This document shows positions 61,273-64,000 of a DNA stretch of 64,000 bases, one piece after another. The notes beneath the pieces are model-generated. The model made no database searches. It had not been told where the DNA came from and saw nothing but the letters and a program-made list of their open reading frames with translations. Within the stretch, counting starts at the first letter, position 1, and each line of letters opens with the position of its first letter. This stretch comes from an uncultured Parabacteroides sp. (GTDB lineage: Bacteria > Bacteroidota > Bacteroidia > Bacteroidales > Tannerellaceae), in the NCBI RefSeq assembly GCF_905196875.1, contig NZ_CAJJWO010000023.1:7790-71789 (forward strand). The letters are read 5' to 3'. Both the position numbers and the translations under genes were made by a program.

Positions 61273-61537
61273 TTTAACGGATGAGGATCGGGCTGCTATT
61301 GATGTCGTAATTGCTGATACAGGTTTCCGGCAAGCCTCAAAAGCGATCATGAGAGCTGTACATTCTTTTGCACGATCATCTTTGACAATCCGGAATCAAG
61401 CGGGCAGGATAAAGATGCTAGAAGCAGAGAATCATATATTACTACATAATGCTCGGCTCATCATAGAGGCAAATAAAAAGCTGGAATCAATTTTGATATC
61501 AAAAAGGGACAATGAAAAAACAAATGATAGGATCTGA
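61229..61537 (+). CDS. Small helical early phage protein
   Basis: 102 residues. The N-terminal part (NVIIRDLTDEDRAAIDVVIADTGFRQASKAIMRAV) resembles a ribbon-helix-helix-like fold, followed by a coiled coil (QAGRIKMLEAENHILLHNARLIIEANKKLESIL). It may be a DNA-binding regulator. The 44-bp overlap with the previous gene means the start may be further in. Confidence 0.6.
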   Translation: MQKSNRKRKNVIIRDLTDEDRAAIDVVIADTGFRQASKAIMRAVHSFARSSLTIRNQAGRIKMLEAENHILLHNARLIIEANKKLESILISKRDNEKTNDRI

Positions 61538-61994
61538 TAATAAAACAGCAAAAAGCATGATAAAATCAAAAAGTACAAAATCTAAACCTAAAAAGGTTTC
61601 TATTTCCGTCTTGCAGCAAATCTTAGATAAAATATTTTCGGTGTATATCCGGATACAATCAGCTAATCAGCTGGGTTTTTCTCGGTGTATTACCTGCGGG
61701 GAAATGCTTTCGTGGATACGGATGCAGAATGGGCATTACATAGACCGTCGACATATCGTTACCCGTTACGACGAACGGAATTGTCATCCACAATGTTCGC
61801 GGTGTAATATCGGTCTACGTGGCAATCATGAGAAATACAAACGCGCCATTGTGGCGAAATACGGCGTGAAGGTTTTAGAAGAACTGGAATCTGGCAAACG
61901 GTCGATCGTAAAATTGACTATTGCTGACTATCAAGAGAAAATCGCTTATTACAAAGGCGAGGTCAAGCGGATGAGAAAGGAAAAAGGTTTATGA
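61512..61994 (+). CDS. NinG/Rap-family phage recombination protein
   Basis: 160 residues. A Lys-rich N-terminus leads to the NinG zinc/HNH-like core: CITCGEMLSWIRMQNGHYIDRR and NCHPQCSRCNIGLRGNHEKYKRAI. Lambda NinG (Rap) is a structure-specific endonuclease that cuts Holliday junctions and helps RecA-dependent exchange. Its presence places this region in the recombination part of a temperate phage early operon. Confidence 0.85.
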   Translation: MKKQMIGSDNKTAKSMIKSKSTKSKPKKVSISVLQQILDKIFSVYIRIQSANQLGFSRCITCGEMLSWIRMQNGHYIDRRHIVTRYDERNCHPQCSRCNIGLRGNHEKYKRAIVAKYGVKVLEELESGKRSIVKLTIADYQEKIAYYKGEVKRMRKEKGL

Positions 61995-62003
61995 TCAGGA
62001 ATT

Positions 62004-62297
62004 ATGACAGTAAAGAATATGTCAAATGATAATGATACTATATCATTGAAGGAATACAACGACCTGAAAAGCATTGTACTTGACATCAAGGAAATGGTTT
62101 CAAGGTTGGTCAATGAGGCAGGTAAGGAGTTATTAACCCCTAAAGAGGTTTGTGAGATACTGAAAATCGGCCGAAGCACTTATCAAAGATATGTGGATGC
62201 CGGAATTTTTGATCAAATCCAAATCGGTCATAATAATAGCCGTGTTTATGTAAGGCGTTTGGAGATCGAAAAGCTGATAGATGAAGGGAAAATTTAG
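62004..62297 (+). CDS. Helix-turn-helix (excisionase/AlpA-like) protein
   Basis: 97 residues with an N-terminal coiled segment and a C-terminal MerR-type winged HTH (LLTPKEVCEILKIGRSTYQRYVDAGIF, then RVYVRRLEIEKLIDEGKI). This form is common beside replication genes of Bacteroidetes plasmids and phages. It is directly upstream of the putative replication protein, with no spacing between stop and start. Confidence 0.75.
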   Translation: MTVKNMSNDNDTISLKEYNDLKSIVLDIKEMVSRLVNEAGKELLTPKEVCEILKIGRSTYQRYVDAGIFDQIQIGHNNSRVYVRRLEIEKLIDEGKI

Positions 62298-63272
62298 ATG
62301 ATAGATTTAATCACTCTAGTTAAGCCGAATTTGACAGAAGTCGAGATTTCATCTATTGTGGAGAGAAATAACTTGCAAACAAATTCAAGTGATGGAGTCG
62401 TGTTCTATGATAACATAAGCACAAAAAATTTAGCTCAACAAAAAGGCGTATATATCAGAATCGAAACAAATCAGAAGCTAAAGGTAGAAAGTAGCCTGCA
62501 CAAGTATTTCAATGAGATATCCGGTAATGAAAGAAGTAATTACAATCTATTTTCAATGTCACAAGCAAAGAAATCCATAAGAAATCTACTATCGGAGAAG
62601 GATATCGGTATTGACAATTTACGGGTTTATAACTACGAAATAGGGCTTAATCTTGATGTTTCTAAGGATTGTCGGTCGTATCTGGATAAGATGAAAAGTA
62701 TCGGAACTGCAGGAAGTGAGAAGCTACTGTATGTAAATGCCCGCTATAAAGATGAACGTATGAAAACAACAGTCTTTCATAAGCATACCCGAAAGTACTT
62801 TAAGGTGTATGATAAAGTCTTTGAGTCAATGGATCGAAAGCGGAAGGATATACCTTTCCACCAAATACTGCGGATTGAGACGGTAAATAGAAGGTTGGAT
62901 AATTGTTTTGTTACTGATTTTTTCAGTTCGGAGAATTTGAAGAAACTTATAGAGTCGTTCTTCCGGGATTGGCGAACGATCCAATTTGAGCAAGATATTA
63001 TTACGCCTAAAGGAACAGGACGCGCCAAGCAATATCTTTGCCTGGAGATAATGAATAAGGGCAAAGATGCTGTATTGACACAAGCAAAGGAAAGGCATGT
63101 AAACGGCTCTTTGTCTGACTGGGAATACCGCAACATTCGGGAGTTTGTCACTAACGAATGGGATACTGTAAAGAAGTCTATAACCTTCATACAGAGCGAA
63201 GAAGAAAGGGAATTTCGGCAATTAATGAAGGTAAATCACACTCTCCTGAAAAATGATGATTTTATCGATTGA
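62298..63272 (+). CDS. Putative rolling-circle-type replication initiator (phage/plasmid replication protein, II/X-like)
   Basis: 324 residues. Segments FHKHTRKYFKVYDKVFE (about 154-171) and ILRIETVNRRLDN (about 190-203) resemble the tyrosine/arginine blocks of the gpII/gpX-type initiators of filamentous phages and RCR plasmids, which nick one strand at the origin. The N-terminus carries VYIRIETNQKLKVESSLHKYFN. I assign it by pattern memory, so confidence is moderate. A cluster of dyads directly downstream (63340-63438) could be its origin. Confidence 0.5.
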   Translation: MIDLITLVKPNLTEVEISSIVERNNLQTNSSDGVVFYDNISTKNLAQQKGVYIRIETNQKLKVESSLHKYFNEISGNERSNYNLFSMSQAKKSIRNLLSEKDIGIDNLRVYNYEIGLNLDVSKDCRSYLDKMKSIGTAGSEKLLYVNARYKDERMKTTVFHKHTRKYFKVYDKVFESMDRKRKDIPFHQILRIETVNRRLDNCFVTDFFSSENLKKLIESFFRDWRTIQFEQDIITPKGTGRAKQYLCLEIMNKGKDAVLTQAKERHVNGSLSDWEYRNIREFVTNEWDTVKKSITFIQSEEEREFRQLMKVNHTLLKNDDFID

Positions 63273-63339
63273 TAAAAACAAGTCAATTTGCTGTATATAA
63301 ATCAATTGTAGATTATGACGAGTATAAATGAATATAGGT

Positions 63340-63438
63340 GGGTAAATTTAACTTACCCGTTCGGTAACTATTATATTACCGTAAACACTTTGGTAGCTTG
63401 TCTTATATTTCCCGAAGGGAAAGCCGGTATACCGGCTT
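63340..63438. other. Dyad cluster after the replication gene, candidate replication origin
   Basis: Four dyads occur within 100 bp: GGGTAA/TTACCC (63340-63345, 63353-63358), CGGTAA/TTACCG (63362-63367, 63376-63381), TTTCCC/GGGAAA (63408-63413, 63417-63422) and the perfect 18-bp palindrome AAGCCGGTATACCGGCTT (63421-63438). The GGTAA core occurs in both of the first two. Position after a putative nickase suggests an origin; a terminator is the alternative, but no U-run follows. Confidence 0.4.
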
Positions 63439-63479
63439 AAAAAGGAAATCAATAAATATAAAAAAGGCGCCTCAGAGCA

Positions 63480-63641
63480 ATGAAAAGGAAAAATGGTAAA
63501 ATAGTAGAGGCAACAGAAAAGGAGTTGCTAGGATTGTATAAAGGAGCAGTTCCCCGTGCTTATAGATCGTTTGCTGAGTTTCAGCTTGCCTTTATGATGG
63601 ATGGGGGAACAATTGTAGAAACAGAAAAAGATAAACAATAA
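63480..63641 (+). CDS. 53-residue early phage protein, unknown
   Basis: A short frame from ATG (63480) to TAA (63639-63641), starting MKRKNGKIVEATEKELL, that ends 12 bp before the next gene. Composition is normal and helix-rich (YRSFAEFQLAFMMDGG), like other small phage proteins. Confidence 0.5.
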   Translation: MKRKNGKIVEATEKELLGLYKGAVPRAYRSFAEFQLAFMMDGGTIVETEKDKQ

Positions 63642-63653
63642 AAATCATTTCAC

Positions 63654-63944
63654 ATGGTAGCAAAGAAATCAATAATTAAGACAGAGAGTATTGATCGCTT
63701 TTTTAAAGAGTATGGCGATATTAGTTTGAATGAGGTACGATCTATTTACTATCTCATGCAGGATCAGATAGTAGTCAAGAAACTGGATGAGTTGAGCATT
63801 GGTGATCAGGTTGAATTTCATATAAGAGATAAGAGCTTAGAAGGTCGATTTAATATAGAACATGTGTATTTGTACGATGTGTATGAGCATGACGATCTTT
63901 CTTACATATTAGTTTTGAAAGACTTTAATGTGACTCGAATTTAA
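63654..63944 (+). CDS. Small phage protein, unknown
   Basis: 96 residues, mixed alpha/beta (SINEVRSIYYLMQDQIVVKKLDELSIGDQVEFHI is approximate in its first residues), with a C-terminal acidic-aromatic segment YDVYEHDDLSYILVL. No membrane segment. It lies 15 bp upstream of the methyltransferase start. Function unknown. Confidence 0.6.
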   Translation: MVAKKSIIKTESIDRFFKEYGDISLNEVRSIYYLMQDQIVVKKLDELSIGDQVEFHIRDKSLEGRFNIEHVYLYDVYEHDDLSYILVLKDFNVTRI

Positions 63945-63959
63945 TAAGAACTGAATCAA

Positions 63960-64000
63960 ATGGGAAAAGTACACGCCTCTCTCTTTTCCGGCTTCGGGGC
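63960..64000 (+). CDS. C5 cytosine DNA methyltransferase, first 13 codons only
   Basis: ATG at 63960-63962 begins MGKVHASLFSGFG and runs off the window. LFSGFGG-type sequence at the extreme N-terminus is motif I (AdoMet binding) of C5 cytosine methyltransferases. An orphan phage methyltransferase would protect phage DNA from host restriction. Confidence 0.6.
   Translation, partial: MGKVHASLFSGFG

Larger units (their letters stand above)
51800..64000 (+). mobile_element. Prophage, left part (integrase to early region), cut by the window edge
   Basis: The region has an integrase, five leftward cargo genes, an XRE-S24 repressor, a regulatory switch and a rightward run of short, overlapping genes that includes Rha and NinG homologues. 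These are phage rather than conjugative-element markers. The left boundary is placed between the proC promoter and the integrase and is approximate. Structural, packaging and lysis genes must lie beyond 64000 and are not seen, so phage class and intactness are unknown. The cargo (53.3-57.7 kb) looks more AT-rich than the early genes. Confidence 0.8.

Noticed and set aside
51800..64000. Integrative conjugative element rather than prophage
   Set aside because: No mobilisation, relaxase or conjugation genes are seen, while Rha, NinG and an S24 repressor are phage markers; the right end is outside the window, so this is not absolute.

Overview
This window comes from a Bacteroidales chromosome, most like Parabacteroides or a close relative. 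The evidence is two SusC/SusD pairs, Bacteroidetes-type -7 boxes (TAnnTTTG) upstream of many genes, little Shine-Dalgarno signal, gldD/gldE next to mutY and ssb, a GT3-type glycogen synthase, and an LpxA-like protein in an RND efflux operon. The genus is an inference from gene content. No tRNA or rRNA gene was seen.

Layout. 1-311 is the start of a leftward membrane protein. 521-7369 is an RND efflux operon (adaptor, pump, outer-membrane factor) ending in an LpxA-like acyltransferase. 7647-15319 (leftward) is a glycan-uptake operon: ECF sigma, FecR anti-sigma, SusC with an STN signalling domain, SusD, and a DUF1080 protein. mdh follows. A second SusC/SusD pair (16651-21075, rightward) has a short receptor. 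21140-25454 holds glycogen phosphorylase and synthase. 25551-27212 is a three-gene operon (unknown, acyltransferase, omega-amidase). A sensor kinase, dnaK and a Gfo/Idh/MocA lipoprotein follow. 33258-35328 (leftward) is HU, a 29-residue basic protein and RNase G/E. 35518-39687 is mutY-ssb-gldE-gldD-PPTase. Then come a large AsmA-like protein, a small GNAT protein, a pentapeptide-repeat protein, two L,D-transpeptidases and a ferredoxin. Proline catabolism (P5C dehydrogenase, proline dehydrogenase) lies close to a leftward proC/nucleotidyltransferase-HEPN operon.

From about 51.8 kb to the right edge is the left part of a prophage. In order it has a tyrosine integrase, five leftward AT-rich cargo genes, a leftward XRE-S24 repressor, a switch region, and a compact rightward early operon (Rha, small proteins, NinG, a HTH protein, a putative rolling-circle-type replication protein, and the start of a C5 cytosine methyltransferase). 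The cargo genes lie directly downstream of the repressor, so they are probably expressed in the lysogen. They are unrecognised and mostly membrane or secreted proteins, which makes them the best candidates here for a new exclusion or defence system.

Two non-coding signals stand out. First, three unrelated intergenic regions (about 7.4, 39.7 and 49.9 kb) each carry 4-6 imperfect tandem units with an exact 22-bp period but different unit sequences. Second, the phage switch appears to combine face-to-face promoters about 60 bp apart with a leader ORF and mutually exclusive antiterminator/terminator hairpins just before the first early gene.
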